This document shows positions 26,394 through 42,085 of a stretch of DNA of 64,000 nucleotides, in pieces. The DNA comes from Variovorax sp. Root411 (GTDB lineage: Bacteria > Pseudomonadota > Gammaproteobacteria > Burkholderiales > Burkholderiaceae_C). The stretch covers positions 372,001-436,000 of the forward strand of contig NZ_LMDW01000016.1 of the NCBI RefSeq assembly GCF_001425205.1, written 5' to 3'. Made by a program: the position numbers and the translations under genes. The notes under the pieces were generated by a model. That model was not told where the DNA came from. It worked only from the letters and a program-made list of their open reading frames with translations, and did no database searches. The stretch's first letter is position 1. Each line of letters opens with the position of its first letter.

Positions 26394-27103
26394 GCATGCG
26401 CCTCCAGCAACCGCCCCGAACGGCTGGCGCGGGCTTCGGTCTGGCGCCATTCGGCGAGCGAGCCCACGCAGTCGAGCCGCGCAGGCGCAGGCCCCAGCAC
26501 CAGCCACAGGATGCGGCCGGCCACCAGCAGCTCGACGCTGCGGCAGTCCGGCTCGATGCCCACCTCGAAGCTCTGCGACGACACCAGCAGGCCGACGCCG
26601 ATGGCCTTCAGGCAGGCTTCCTTGCGGGTCCAGCAGGTCAGGAAGGCCTTGTCGCGCTCGTGCCCGGGCAGGGCGGCCAGCGCTTCCTGTTCGCGCTGCG
26701 TGAAATATTCCGCCGCAAGCACCGCAGCGTCGGGCACCGCGCGCAGCAGTTCGACGTCGGCGCCCAGCGGGCCGCGCCCGCCGATGGCCACCAGCGCCAG
26801 CCCCTGGCTGTGGCTCAGCGAGAACTGGGTGCGCGTATGGCCCGACAGCGAGGGCTTGCCGAACGAGCCGGTGGACAGGTGCAGCGCCGCGTGGTGCAGG
26901 CCGGTGTACTCGCAGAGCGCCTGCCGCAGGGCGACGTGCGCGGCCACGAAACGCTGGCGGTCGATGGGAAACCGCAAGCCCGCGGCGCGCGCGCACTCTT
27001 CCTCCGACAGGATCTGCGCCGGAGGGAGGGCAGGGAAGCTGTCCAGGTCGACGTACCGGCAGATCGGCGCGTCGATGGAAAGTGCGTAGTCGGAGTTGTC
27101 CAT
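26390..27103 (-). CDS. Sfp-type 4'-phosphopantetheinyl transferase
   Basis: A 237-aa Sfp-family enzyme. Key motifs are 'FGKPSLSG', 'FSLSHSQGLALVAI', the Mg-binding 'GPLGADVELLRA' and the signature 'CWTRKEACLKAIGVGL' (W-x-x-K-E-A-x-x-K). It loads phosphopantetheine onto carrier-protein serines, here most likely the four carrier domains of the two upstream megasynthases. It begins 2 bp after the NRPS stop and overlaps the hydrolase gene by 4 bp, so translation is coupled. It is a dedicated local enzyme for the assembly line rather than the housekeeping AcpS. Confidence 0.93.
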   Translation of the reverse strand: MDNSDYALSIDAPICRYVDLDSFPALPPAQILSEEECARAAGLRFPIDRQRFVAAHVALRQALCEYTGLHHAALHLSTGSFGKPSLSGHTRTQFSLSHSQGLALVAIGGRGPLGADVELLRAVPDAAVLAAEYFTQREQEALAALPGHERDKAFLTCWTRKEACLKAIGVGLLVSSQSFEVGIEPDCRSVELLVAGRILWLVLGPAPARLDCVGSLAEWRQTEARASRSGRLLEAHA

Positions 27104-27105
27104 GA

Positions 27106-32096
<4,991 letters not shown>

Positions 32097-32100
<4 letters not shown>

Positions 32101-35100
32101 GCTGCGGCCTTTCCATTGAAGATGTGCTGGCTGGGGGTGGGAGCGCCGGGCACGTACCAGAAGGGCTGGCCGTCGATGTCGCGGGCCAGAACCGAGCCTT
32201 CTTCATCCGGCTTGTGCGCGTCGAAGCCGGCGACGGCCACGGCGCGGCGCGGCAGGAACCCGGATTCCTGCATCTCGGCGACGGACTCCTTGAATGCGCC
32301 CTGGATGAATGCGATGTCCTCGGCGCTGTGCGCGCTCGTGAGGAAGCAAGGGAAGTTGTCCAGGATGTGCACGCCGCGGCTGCGCATCATTGCGAACAGC
32401 AGGTCCTGCAGCGGGTGGTCTTCGAGCCAGCTCACGCGCCACAGCGACGCGAAGTGGCGGATCTCGATGGGCGCGCCGACTTCCCTGCACCAGCCCGAGA
32501 GCTCGGCGGCCATGGCGGCGGTGCTGCCGTTGAGCCCGGACTGCAACGCGGGCCCGGCTTCCTTCAGGTGGGTGAGCGAAGCCTTGGCCGCGGCGAGCGC
32601 GAGCGGATGGCGCACGAAGGTGCCGGCAAAGTAGGTCACGCCGACGCCCGGGATCGAGTCGTCGCCGTACTGCCAGGGGCCGCCGTCGAGCGCGTCCATG
32701 AACTCGCGCTTGCCGGCGATCACGCCGACCGGGAAGCCGCCGCCAATGACCTTGCCGTAGGTGGCGAGGTCGGCGCGCACCCCGAACAGCTCCTGGGCAC
32801 CGCCCAGCGCGGTGCGAAAACCGGTGATGACCTCGTCGAAGATCAGGCAGCAGCCGCTCTTCGCGGTGATGTCGCGCACCTCGTGCAGGAACTCGCGCGG
32901 CTGGAAGTCGGGGCGGCGGCTCTGCACCGGCTCGGCCAGCACGGCGGCCAGGTCGTCGGCGTTCTCGCGGATGAACGCCAGCGCCTCGGGCGTGCCGTAG
33001 TCGAGCACGCGGATGTCGCCGAACATGCCGCTCATCACGCCCGGCGCTGCCGACAGGCCCTTGCCGCCCTTGCCGGCGCGCACCAGCACTTCGTCGAAGG
33101 TGCCGTGGTAGGAGCCGGTGAACACCACCACCGTGCTGCGCCCGGTGACGGTGCGCGCGATGCGCAGCGCGGCCATCACGGCTTCGGAGCCGGTGTTGCA
33201 CAGGCCGGCGCGGTCGCTGCCGGTGAGCTCGCAGATGAGCGCAGTGACCTCGGCCGCCAGCGGGTGCTGCGGGCCGATCTCGTAGCCCTGGTCGAGCTGC
33301 CTGCGCACGGCCTCCTGCACGAAGTCGGGCTGCCAGCCGAACATGTTCATGCCGAAGCCGTTGAGCGCGTCGACGTATTCGTTGCCGTCGAGATCCCACA
33401 TCTTCGAACCCTTTGAGCGCTCGATGACGATCTGGTAGGTGATCTCCTTCGTGATCGGCCGGAAGCCGTTGACCACGCGCGGGTCGGCCATGTGGGGGCG
33501 GTTGGCGTCGGTGAACTCCTTGCTCTTGCGCGTGCGCTCGACATAGCGCCGGACGAAGGCGGCGAGGCGTGCCTTCTGGCGGCCGCTGGGTTCGGCCATG
33601 CGCTGGGTGTGGATGCGGGCGATGGCGCCGAAGGCCTTGGACACGTCGTAGCGCACCGGCTCCTTCTGCGCGGGCTCCTCGGAAGGAACTGCAGCCACCG
33701 GCTGGACCGGCACCGCCTGCAGCGTCATCAGCGGCGCGGCCGGCGCCGCGCCCGACAGCAGTGCGAGCTGCTGGCGCATCAGTTCCATCTGCTGCGCAAT
33801 CAGTTGGGACAGCTGCGCGTCGCCCGCGGCACCGCCTTGCATCGGCATGTACACGGGCATCGGCTGGCGCGGCGCGGCCTGCACGGCGACGGCACTTTCC
33901 ACCGGCGCTGCCACGACGGCGGTTGCAACGGCCGGCGCGGGCGCTGCCTCAGGCGGCAGGCTCTCGCGCAGGAAGGCCGAGAGCGAGTCGAAGCAGCGGT
34001 ATTTCTCCATCAGCTGGCGGAAGCTGAGGTTGACCTTGAAGTGCTTCTTGATCTGCGTGGCCGCCTGGGTCAGCGTGAGCGAATCCAGGCCCAGTTCGCC
34101 GAAGGGCGCGTGTCCCTCCGCCTGCGCCATGTCGAGGCCGGAGATGTCCTCGAACAGGGTGCGCAGGCGTGCGTCCATGGACGAGACGGGAGGGGGAAGA
34201 GGCGAGGGCGTTGCTGCTGCGGTCACGATCGGCTCCAGGGGAATGGATGGAATGAAAGAGGCAGGAGCCGCGACGGCAGCGCTGACGGATGCGGTCGCGG
34301 TGGAAAGGGGGAGAAGGGTGGGAGCGGCGATGTCGACCCAGAAGCGCTTGCGCTCGAACGGCGTGGTGGGCAGGCGCACGCGCTGTGCGCCGGCACGGGC
34401 GGCGAGGCGCGACAGCTCGACTTCGGCGCCGCAGGTCCAGAGGCGGCCGAGCGCCAGCCGCAGGGTGTGGGCCTCTTCGGCCGGCTCGCCATGCAGCAGC
34501 GGCACGGCGCTGCTCGCGCCGTGCTGGCGCACCAGCGTGGAGAGCATGTTGCGCGGACCGGCTTCCACGAACAGCGGGTTCGCCGTTTGCGCCATCGCGC
34601 AGCGCACGGCCGGCGAGAAGCGCACGGTTTCGCGCAGGTGCCGGGCCCAGTAGGCCGGGCTGGTGGCCTCGGCGTCTTCGAGCGGCTGGCCGGTCAGCGT
34701 CGAGTAGATCGGCATCTGCGGTGCGCGCAGCGCCACCTTGCCGACCAGCGCCTCGAAGGGCGCGACAGCCGCGTCCATCATGGCGGAGTGGAAGGCGTGC
34801 GAGGTCTGCAGCGGGCGGGCCGGAATGCCGTCTGCTTCCAGCGCGGCCTGCAGTGTTGCGATGGCGTCGAAGGGCCCGGCGGCGACGCAGGCCGTGGGGC
34901 CGTTCTCGGCGGCGAGCGACAGCTGCGGGCCGAGCCGGCCGGCCAGCTCGGCCGCGCCAAGGCGCACCGACAGCATCGCGCCGGCCGGCTGGGCCTGCAT
35001 GAGCGCGCCGCGGCGGGCCACGAGGCGGGCGGCGTCTTCGAGCCGCATCACGCCCGCGAGCACGGCCGCGACGAATTCGCCGACGCTGTGGCCGATCAGC

Positions 35101-38100
35101 GCATGCGGCCGCGCGCCCAGCGCCAGCAGCCGCCGCGCCAGCGCGTATTCGAGCGTGAAGATCGCAGGCTGCGTGACGGCCGTGGGCACCAGCGATTGCG
35201 CGTCGCCGGAGAACATGCGCTCGCGCAGGTCGAAATCGGTCGCGCCGTCGAAAGCGGCCATGCAGTCGTCGAACGCGGCGGCGAACACCGGGTCGTTCGC
35301 GCGGAGGTTCTTGCCCATGCCTGCGTACTGCGCGCCCTGCCCGGGGAACATCAGCACGAGCTGCGGTGCACGCGAGGCGGTGCGGCCGCTGGCGCGGCTG
35401 GGCGAGTCGGCGCTGCGCAGGGCCGCGATGGCTTCGGCCGTTCCGCTGGCCACCACCGCGCGGCGGAAGGTGTGGGCCTTGCGGCCGACCGCGAGGGTAT
35501 GGGCTACGTCGGCCAGCGGCAGTTCGGGGTGCGCCTCGAGGTGCGCCGCGAGCTGCTCGGTGGCCAAGGTGAGGGCGGCCTCTGAGCGCGCCGACAGCGG
35601 CAACACCTGGTCGCCCGCCGCCGGCGGCGAAGCCGGCCGCGGCGGCGCTTCTTCGACGATGACGTGCGCGTTGGTGCCGCCGACGCCGAATGAACTGACA
35701 CCCGCGCGGCGCGGCTGGTCGGCGCGCGGCCACGGCTGCAGGCTCGCCGTGACGTGGAAGGGGGTGCGCGCGAAGTCGATCGCCGGGTTCGGCGCGCTGA
35801 AATGCACGGTCGGCGGAATCTGTTCGTGGTGCAGCGCCAGCGCCGTCTTGATGAGGCCGGCCGCGCCGGCCGCCGTGACCATGTGGCCGACGTTGCTCTT
35901 GAGCGAGCCGAGCGTGCAGTAGCCGAGCGCGTCGGTGTGCTCGGCATAGGCACAGGCCAGCGCCTCGACCTCGATCGGGTCGCCCATCGGCGTGGCGGTG
36001 CCGTGAGCCTCCACGTACGAGATGCTGCGCGCATCGACGTCGGCCGCCGCGAGCGCTGCGCGGATCACCGCCGCCTGCCCGTCGACGCTGGGCGCCGTGA
36101 AGCTGGCCTTGGAGCCGCCGTCGTTGTTCACGCAGGCGCTGCGCAACACGGCGTAGATGGTGTCTCCATCGGCCTGCGCGTCGGCCAGCCGCTTGAGCAG
36201 CACCACGGTTGCGCCGTCGCTGAAAACCGTGCCCCGGGCCTGCGCGTCGAAGCTGCGCGTGCGGCCGTCGGGCGAGAGCATCGAGCCCTCGTTGTAGAGA
36301 TAGCCGCTGCGCGGCGGGCAGGTGACCGAGGCGCCGCCTGCGAGCGCCATGTAGCACTGGCCCGTGCGCAACGCATGGAAGGCGTGGGCCACGGCCACCA
36401 GCGAGGTCGAGCAGGCGGTATGCACGCTGACGGCCGGGCCTGTGAGGTTGAGCCGGTTCGCCACCCGCGTGGTGATGTAGTCCTTCTCGTTGGCCAGCAT
36501 CACCTGGAACTCGCCGACCGGCTCCACCAGGTCGGGCCGCGTGCTCACGTGGCGCTGGAAATAGGTCGCGTTGTACATGCCGGCATACACGCCCACCGGT
36601 CCCGGCGCGGCATCGGGCACGTAGCCGGCGCGCTCCAGGCATTCCCAGCAGATCTCGAGGAACACGCGCTGCTGCGGGTCCATCAGCTGTGCTTCCTTCG
36701 GGCCGATGCCGAAGAAGGCGGCGTCGAAGTCCTCGATGCCGTCGATCACGCCGCGTGCGCGAACGTAGGACGGATCACTGCGCAGGGCCTCGCTCACGCC
36801 GGCGTCGAGCGTGGCGTCGTCGAAGAAGCTGATGGTGTCGCGCCCGGCAACGAGGTTGTCCCAGAACTGCTCGACGTCGGCCGCGCCGGGGAAGCGCCCG
36901 GCGGTGGCAACCAGGGCGATGGCGTCGTGAATGCCGGCGTCCGGCCGCGCTGCAAGGGTGGCCGCTGTGGTCGGTCGATCCCCCGAGACGACCGCAGCGG
37001 CCGAGGCGGGCAGATCACCCGCCTGCTGCATCCGCGCACCCATCGCTTTTGGCGTGGGATTGCGGAAGAAAAGGTTGGTCGACAACGGCAGGCCGGTGCT
37101 GCGCTGCAGGTCGGCGAGCACCTGCAGCACGAGCAGCGAATCGCCGCCGAGGTCGAAGAAGTTGTCGTTGCGCCCGACCTTCGAGATGCGCAGCGCGCCG
37201 GCGAAGGCATCGCACACCTGCTGTTCGACGGCGCCCTGTGCCTCCTCGAAAGGCTGGGCGAGCTCGGGGCGTTCGCCGGCCGGCTCGGGCAGCGCCCTGC
37301 GGTCGAGCTTGCCGTTGGGCGTGACTGGCAGCTGAGGGAGCCACACCTGGGCGGCGGGAATCAGCGCTGTTGGCAGGCGGGCCGCGAGGTACGTGCGCAG
37401 CGCGTCCCACGAAACCTTCTGCGAGCGCGCGACGAGATAGGCCACAAGGCGCAGCTGGCCGCTGCCGTCGGGCCGCGCGACCACGGCGCAGGACTGGATG
37501 TCCGGGTGGGCAAGGATCGCGGCCTCGACCTCGCCGGTCTCGATGCGGTGGCCGTGGATCTTCACCTGGCCGTCGCGCCGTCCGATGAATTCGACGGTGC
37601 CGTCGGGCAGCCAGCGCGCGAGGTCGCCGGTGCGGTAGAGCCGCTCATCAGGGCCGCCGAAGGGATCGGGCACGAAGCGTTCGGCATTGAGCGCGGGCTG
37701 CCGCAGATAGCCGCGGGCCAGGCCGTGGCCGCCGATGCAAAGCTCTCCCACGAAGCCTGTCGGCAGCAGCGCCATCGAGGGGCTCAGCACGCGCAGCACG
37801 GTGTCCTTGATGGGGCGGCCGAGCGGAATCGAACGCAGGTCTTCCGGCAGCGGCGATGCAATGCGGTGCGTGGCCGCGAATGTCGTGCACTCGGTCGGGC
37901 CGTAGCCGTTGCTCAGCGTGAGGCTGGGCAGGGCGGCCAGCGCGCGCCGCACGTGCGGCACCGACAGCGCTTCGCCGCCGGTGAACAGGTGCCGCAGGCC
38001 GGAAAGATGGGCCGGGTCGTCGTCGATCACGGCGTTGAACAGCGCGGCGGTGAGCCATGCCGTGTGCACGTCGTGGCGCGCGATGGTGCGCGCGAGGCCG

Positions 38101-39416
38101 GCACCGGTGGGCACGCGCTCTTCGTGGACCACGCAGCAGCCGCCGTTGAGCAGCGGGCACCATATTTCGAGCGTGGCCGCGTCGAAGCCCAGCGGCGCCG
38201 CGTGCAGCATCGCTCGGCCCGGAGCGAGCGCGACATAGTCCACGCCCACCACCAGCCGCAGGATCGACCGGTGGCAGATCTCGATGCCCTTGGGCGTGCC
38301 CGTCGAGCCCGAGGTGTACATGACGTAGGCCACCGATCCGGCGTCGATCGCCGGCGGGTTCCATGCACTTCGATTTGTCTTGTCTTCGTACTCGTCGAGC
38401 AGCAAAACACCGTGGTTTGGGGGGACCAGGTGGTGGTGCGCCTGCGTGGTGAGCACGTGGTGCGCACGCGCCTCGCCGAGCATGTAGGCAATCCGCTCGG
38501 GCGGGAAATCGGTGGGCACCGGCACGTAGGCACCGCCGGCCTTGAGGATGCCGAGCTGGGCCACGATGGCGGCCATCGAGCGGTCGAGCAGCAGGCCGAC
38601 GCCGTCGCCGCTGCAAACGCCCAGGCACTGGAGGCGCCGCGCGAGTTCGTCGGAGCGCCGGTCGAGTTCGCCGTAGCTCATTTGGGCATCGCCTTGCGCG
38701 ATGGCGATGGCATCGGGGGCGGCCGCGGCCTGGCGGCTGAACACGCCGGTTACCGTGGTTGCCGGGTCCGCCGGAGCGAGGGCGGCGTTCCAGGCTGCGA
38801 GCTGATCGGCGCGGTCGCTGTACGGCAGCGTGCGGATGTCGTCGAGTGCGGCATCGGGGCGCTCCAACAGGTCCTGGGCGGTGTCGGCAAGGGCGGCAAG
38901 CAGCTGTTCGATTGCGGCGGCGTCCATCAAGCCCGCGGCTGCATATATATGAAGCAATGCCGAAGCGGCGTCGAAGCGCAGCCGCACCGGGGCGTCGGCG
39001 TCCACCTCTTCGCGCAACCAGAGCGAGTCCGGCGGCGCGATGGCCTGCGGTGATTGCGACGCCCCGCGGCGGGCGAGGTCCAGTTCAGCCAGCCAGGCAC
39101 CAGCGGCCTTGGTGGCGTCGAACGCGACGGTGGTCGAGCAACGCACCGGCGCAACGCCCGCCTCGTGCAGCACGGGGCAGAGGTTTCCGAGCCAGCGCGA
39201 CTGCAGCAGCAGCCATGCGCCCGCGAAGAGGGTGTCGGGCAGCTGGCCGGTGGTAGCGAGCCACTGGCTCCAGCGCCGGGCGAAGCCGGGCTCGAGCGCC
39301 AGCGAACCGGTGCGGGCGGCGGCCGGTCCTTCCGGCTTGCATCGCGGCACGAACAGGTCTTCCAAGGCGAGTCCTGGAGAGCTTTCCTGCGGCTGCGAAA
39401 CACTTTGAATTTCCAT
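32097..39416 (-). CDS. Hybrid NRPS/PKS with aminotransferase, A-PCP-KS-AT-ACP-AMT
   Basis: A 2439-aa megasynthase. Residues ~1-215 look like the C-terminal half of a condensation domain without the HHxxxDG site. Then: adenylation (~225-715, 'YTSGSTGTPKG'; pocket read as D-A-L-W-F-G-G-T-F-K, close to valine-type codes); PCP (Ser760); KS (~830-1255, Cys1002, His1138, His1178); AT (~1350-1650, Ser1444, 'HAFH' at 1540-1543, typical of malonyl-CoA); ACP (Ser1779); a Pro/Ala-rich linker; and a glutamate-1-semialdehyde-type aminotransferase (~1985-2420, PLP Lys2222 in 'TYGKVIGGG'). There is no KR or DH, so a beta-keto thioester would be aminated to a beta-amino unit. AGGGA lies 8 bp before the ATG. 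Confidence 0.95.
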
Positions 39417-39968
39417 CTAAATATCCCTGAAGAAATACAATGGAAGCAATTGGGCAAATGGAAATTCCATTTGCCCAATCAATTGGGGAGCGCGTTTGTT
39501 ATGTTCTTTTCGTGGCTTCATCCTAGGAGCTTTCCAGCGGCCGATGTGAGCACTTTCTGCCTAGGTTACAAACGGATAAGGTTATTTCTAAAACGTACTA
39601 CCGGAATCATCCAGTACGAGGTAACTGATGCGCGATTTGGAGGAGGAAAGGCCGCCAGTAAGGCTTTCCAAAGGCTCCAACAATCCCGCTGAAGCGAGGT
39701 ACTCCGGGGGAGGAATGGGAAAAATACGCAGGGAAGCGCCTTGCGTGCGTTCGCATGGGCGGCTGCGTCGATGCACGCCTTTTGCCTGTGGAACGATGCA
39801 AAAAATGCGGCGGTTTTGCTCGCGAAAATGAAACGTCCTCCCGGCCACGGCTGTTATCAGTTGGCCGAGTCTGTAACTGTATAAAAAATATCTGTACAAA
39901 ACCTTGAATTTGAAAAGACTGAAAGAAGCGCGCACCGCGTGCGGAATCAATCTTTCCCAAGGTCCAAA
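39417..39968. other. 552-bp divergent intergenic region upstream of the NRPS/PKS-exopolysaccharide operon
   Basis: This gap is clearly richer in A+T than its surroundings and separates the minus-strand operon from the plus-strand methyltransferase. It holds a 31-nt palindrome close to the NRPS/PKS start, a run around 39880-39890 (TATAAAAAATA) that could serve as a -10 region for the methyltransferase, and no recognisable riboswitch, ops element or tRNA. Open frames inside it (for example plus-strand 39628-39831) have no family resemblance and are not called. Both divergent promoters should lie here. Confidence 0.6.
39449..39479. promoter_or_regulatory. Perfect 15+15 palindrome in the NRPS/PKS-exopolysaccharide operon leader
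   Basis: ATTGGGCAAATGGAA at 39449-39463 is repeated as its exact reverse complement at 39465-39479, with one base between. It lies 33-63 bp upstream of the first start codon of the operon. It could be an operator for a dimeric regulator, or it could form a strong hairpin in the 5' untranslated RNA. On the operon strand it is not followed by a U-tract, so a simple intrinsic terminator is less likely. Confidence 0.6.
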
Positions 39969-40853
39969 ATGCTTTACGAAATCCTATTGCCGGGTGTTGT
40001 CCTGACGCGTTGCGCTCACTATCTGAAATCAATTCTCCCGAACAATTCAGATGCATTGACCGCCAATGCCACGTATTTCGGCAATGCGGCCTGGGCCCAG
40101 GAATACCTGGATTTCTGCCACCGCGATGCGCACTTCCGCGGCCGCTGGCTCGCTGCGGGAGGAGACTGGACGGACAAGGTCGTCATCGACCTGGGTTGCG
40201 GGCCTGGCAACGTCTTTGCCACGCTGGGTGGAAAGCCCCGGCTGCTCATCGGCGTCGACGTGGCGCCGGGCTCGCTGGAGTTGGCCGCGGGCCTCGGCTA
40301 CACGACGGTGCTGGCGGATGCGGCGCACACGCCGTTCCGCTCGCGCGTGGCCGACATCGTGGTGATCAATGCGGCGCTGCACCACTGCGACGACATGACG
40401 GCGGTGCTGAAGGAGGGCGCTCGCCTCGTGAAGCCCGATGGTCTCCTGATCACCGACCACGACCCGCAACTGACGGCATGGGATTACAAGGGTCTGGCCA
40501 GGCTGTTGTGGGACGCGCGGCTGTGGGTCTACCGCATGACAGGGCACGGTTTCCACAAGACCGGCAGCCAGCAGTCCTGGGGGCTGAAGACCGAGGTGCA
40601 TCACCGGCCCGGCGACGGCGTGACGAAGGAGTTCTTCGAATCCACACTGCAGCCGCTGGGCTTCGACGTCCGCGTGCACCCGCACAACCACCAGATAGGC
40701 GCCGAGGCGCTCGCCGGCGAAGTGGGGCCGGCCCAATGGAAGTACCGGATGGGCAATGTGCTGTCCGGCCGTGATCCGGCTTCCCCGGCGAGCGCGCTGT
40801 CGCTGATGTGCATTGCAAGGCGCACGACGGGAGAGGAACCGGAGGCCGGTTGA
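39969..40853 (+). CDS. Class I SAM-dependent methyltransferase
   Basis: A 294-aa methyltransferase. The SAM-binding motif I is 'KVVIDLGCGPGNVFATLGG' near residue 75, followed by 'LIGVDVAPGSLELAAGLGY', 'VLADAAHTPFRSRVADIVVINAALHHCDD' (motifs II-IV) and 'LVKPDGLLITDHDP', typical of methyltransf_11-type enzymes. The substrate is unknown. It diverges from the NRPS/PKS-exopolysaccharide operon and could modify its product, though the chromosomal position alone does not prove that. The ATG at 39969 is chosen over an in-frame GTG at 39939. Confidence 0.8.
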   Translation: MLYEILLPGVVLTRCAHYLKSILPNNSDALTANATYFGNAAWAQEYLDFCHRDAHFRGRWLAAGGDWTDKVVIDLGCGPGNVFATLGGKPRLLIGVDVAPGSLELAAGLGYTTVLADAAHTPFRSRVADIVVINAALHHCDDMTAVLKEGARLVKPDGLLITDHDPQLTAWDYKGLARLLWDARLWVYRMTGHGFHKTGSQQSWGLKTEVHHRPGDGVTKEFFESTLQPLGFDVRVHPHNHQIGAEALAGEVGPAQWKYRMGNVLSGRDPASPASALSLMCIARRTTGEEPEAG

Positions 40854-40952
40854 ACCTCCCGCGACTGCTGGTAGCCTTCCCGGATTCTTCGAGCGCGGTC
40901 CCCGGAGCACCGGGGCGCGCGAGATTCAGGTCATCAAGGAAGGAATCCGCTA

Positions 40953-41678
40953 GTGGTTGTGACAGGAAGGAACTGGCGCGCGGGCATTGCGCTGACCGCG
41001 GCATTGATGGTGGCAGCGTGCTCCACCTCTCCCAAGGCGCCGGTGGCGGGACCGGGCGAGTACGTCGTCCAGCCGGGCGACACGCTCTATCGCATCGCCT
41101 TGAAGGCGGGGCGTTCGCCGGGCGAGGTTGCCCGCTGGAACAACCTGCAGGATCCCGATCGGCTCGAGGCGGGGCAAGTGCTGCGCGTGGTCCCGCCGGG
41201 CGGAACTTCGTCCGAACCGTCCGCAAGGAGCGCAGGCGCCGAGCGCTCCGAGCGTTCGAGGCCGCCCCGGGCCGCAGTGCCGGAGCCGGAACCGGCCACA
41301 CCCCCCGCATCGCGGCGCAGCGACTGGACCTGGCCCGCGCAAGGCCAGGTGATCGCGGGCTTCAACGGCAGCAGCAACAAGGGCATCGACATCGGCGGCA
41401 GCCTCGGCGAGCCGGTGCTGTCCATCGGCGCGGGCAAGGTGGCCGTAACTGAAACGCTGCGCGGCTACGGCAGCGTGCTCATGGTCGATCACGGCGGCTC
41501 CTACATGTCGGTCTATACCAATGTGCGATCGATGCTGGTGAAGCAGGGCCAGCAGGTGCAAAAGGGCCAGAAGATCGCCGAGATCGGCGGCGCCGACGGC
41601 GGGCGCGCCAAGCTCCACTTCGAGATCCGCCACCGCGGCAATGCGGTCGATCCGCGGCAGTACCTGCCTGCGAGGTGA
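40953..41678 (+). CDS. NlpD-like LysM/degenerate-M23 lipoprotein
   Basis: A 241-aa lipoprotein. The lipobox 'LMVAACS' puts the lipidated Cys at about residue 23. A LysM domain ('GEYVVQPGDTLYRIALKAGRSPGEVARWNN') follows, then a Pro/Arg/Ser-rich linker and a LytM domain ('NKGIDIGGSLGEPVLSIGAGKV', 'GYGSVLMVDHGG', 'AKLHFEIRHRGNAVDPRQYLP'). The metal-binding His of active M23 peptidases is replaced by Asn in 'SSNKGID' and the HxH pair is incomplete, just as in E. coli NlpD. It is therefore likely an amidase activator, not a hydrolase. Translation starts at GTG 40953 after AAGGAAGGA. Housekeeping nlpD normally sits beside rpoS; that context is absent here. Confidence 0.8.
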   Translation: MVVTGRNWRAGIALTAALMVAACSTSPKAPVAGPGEYVVQPGDTLYRIALKAGRSPGEVARWNNLQDPDRLEAGQVLRVVPPGGTSSEPSARSAGAERSERSRPPRAAVPEPEPATPPASRRSDWTWPAQGQVIAGFNGSSNKGIDIGGSLGEPVLSIGAGKVAVTETLRGYGSVLMVDHGGSYMSVYTNVRSMLVKQGQQVQKGQKIAEIGGADGGRAKLHFEIRHRGNAVDPRQYLPAR

Positions 41679-41782
41679 CCGCGGCGGCGCGGCCCTATGG
41701 CGAAAGGCATCCCCCGAATTGGTGATATCGCAGCGCCAGTGGAATGCGCAGACTCTCGCCCTCACTCTGTACTGGGGCGGCA

Positions 41783-41965
41783 ATGGAACTCGTGCACTGG
41801 ATGTTCGTCATTCTTGGCATCGCGCTGGCCCTGACCACGCAATGGTTCCTTCTTGCTCCATTCAGTCTCGACTGGCAGCCGCTGCGTGCCCAAATTTCCG
41901 AGCAGGTCACGCAATCGGCCGCGCTGCTTGAAGAGTGCGCGTCGGGGATCGACTCCAGGCTCTAG
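41783..41965 (+). CDS. Possible 60-aa single-span membrane protein
   Basis: A short frame from the ATG at 41783 (GGGGCGG upstream is only a weak binding site). 'VHWMFVILGIALALTTQWFLLAPF' is a convincing membrane span, followed by a polar tail. I recognise no family. It could be real, but small hydrophobic frames also occur by chance in GC-rich DNA. Confidence 0.3.
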   Translation: MELVHWMFVILGIALALTTQWFLLAPFSLDWQPLRAQISEQVTQSAALLEECASGIDSRL

Positions 41966-42085
41966 CCGCCCGCCTGCTCCCCAGGGCCTCGCGCAGCCGC
42001 GCGAAGCTCGTGCGTCCCCGGCCCTCTAAGATGCTCGCTGTTTTTTAGATGACCTGAAGACGCGAGAGGCAAGGGAGGGCCGCGC

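Noticed and set aside
35754..39053. 1099-codon plus-strand open frame over the NRPS/PKS
   Set aside because: Opposite to clear A, PCP and KS domains, with low-information composition and no family resemblance.
39449..39479. Palindrome as an intrinsic terminator
   Set aside because: No U-run follows on the operon strand, and its place just before the first start codon fits an operator or leader hairpin better.
39628..39831. 67-aa plus-strand frame in the large intergenic region, with GAGG near its ATG
   Set aside because: No family, odd Arg/Pro/Cys composition, and it lies where promoters are expected; not enough to call a gene.
39588..39950. 120-aa minus-strand frame upstream of the NRPS/PKS
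   Set aside because: No motif, no ribosome site, and it would occupy the operon's probable promoter and leader.
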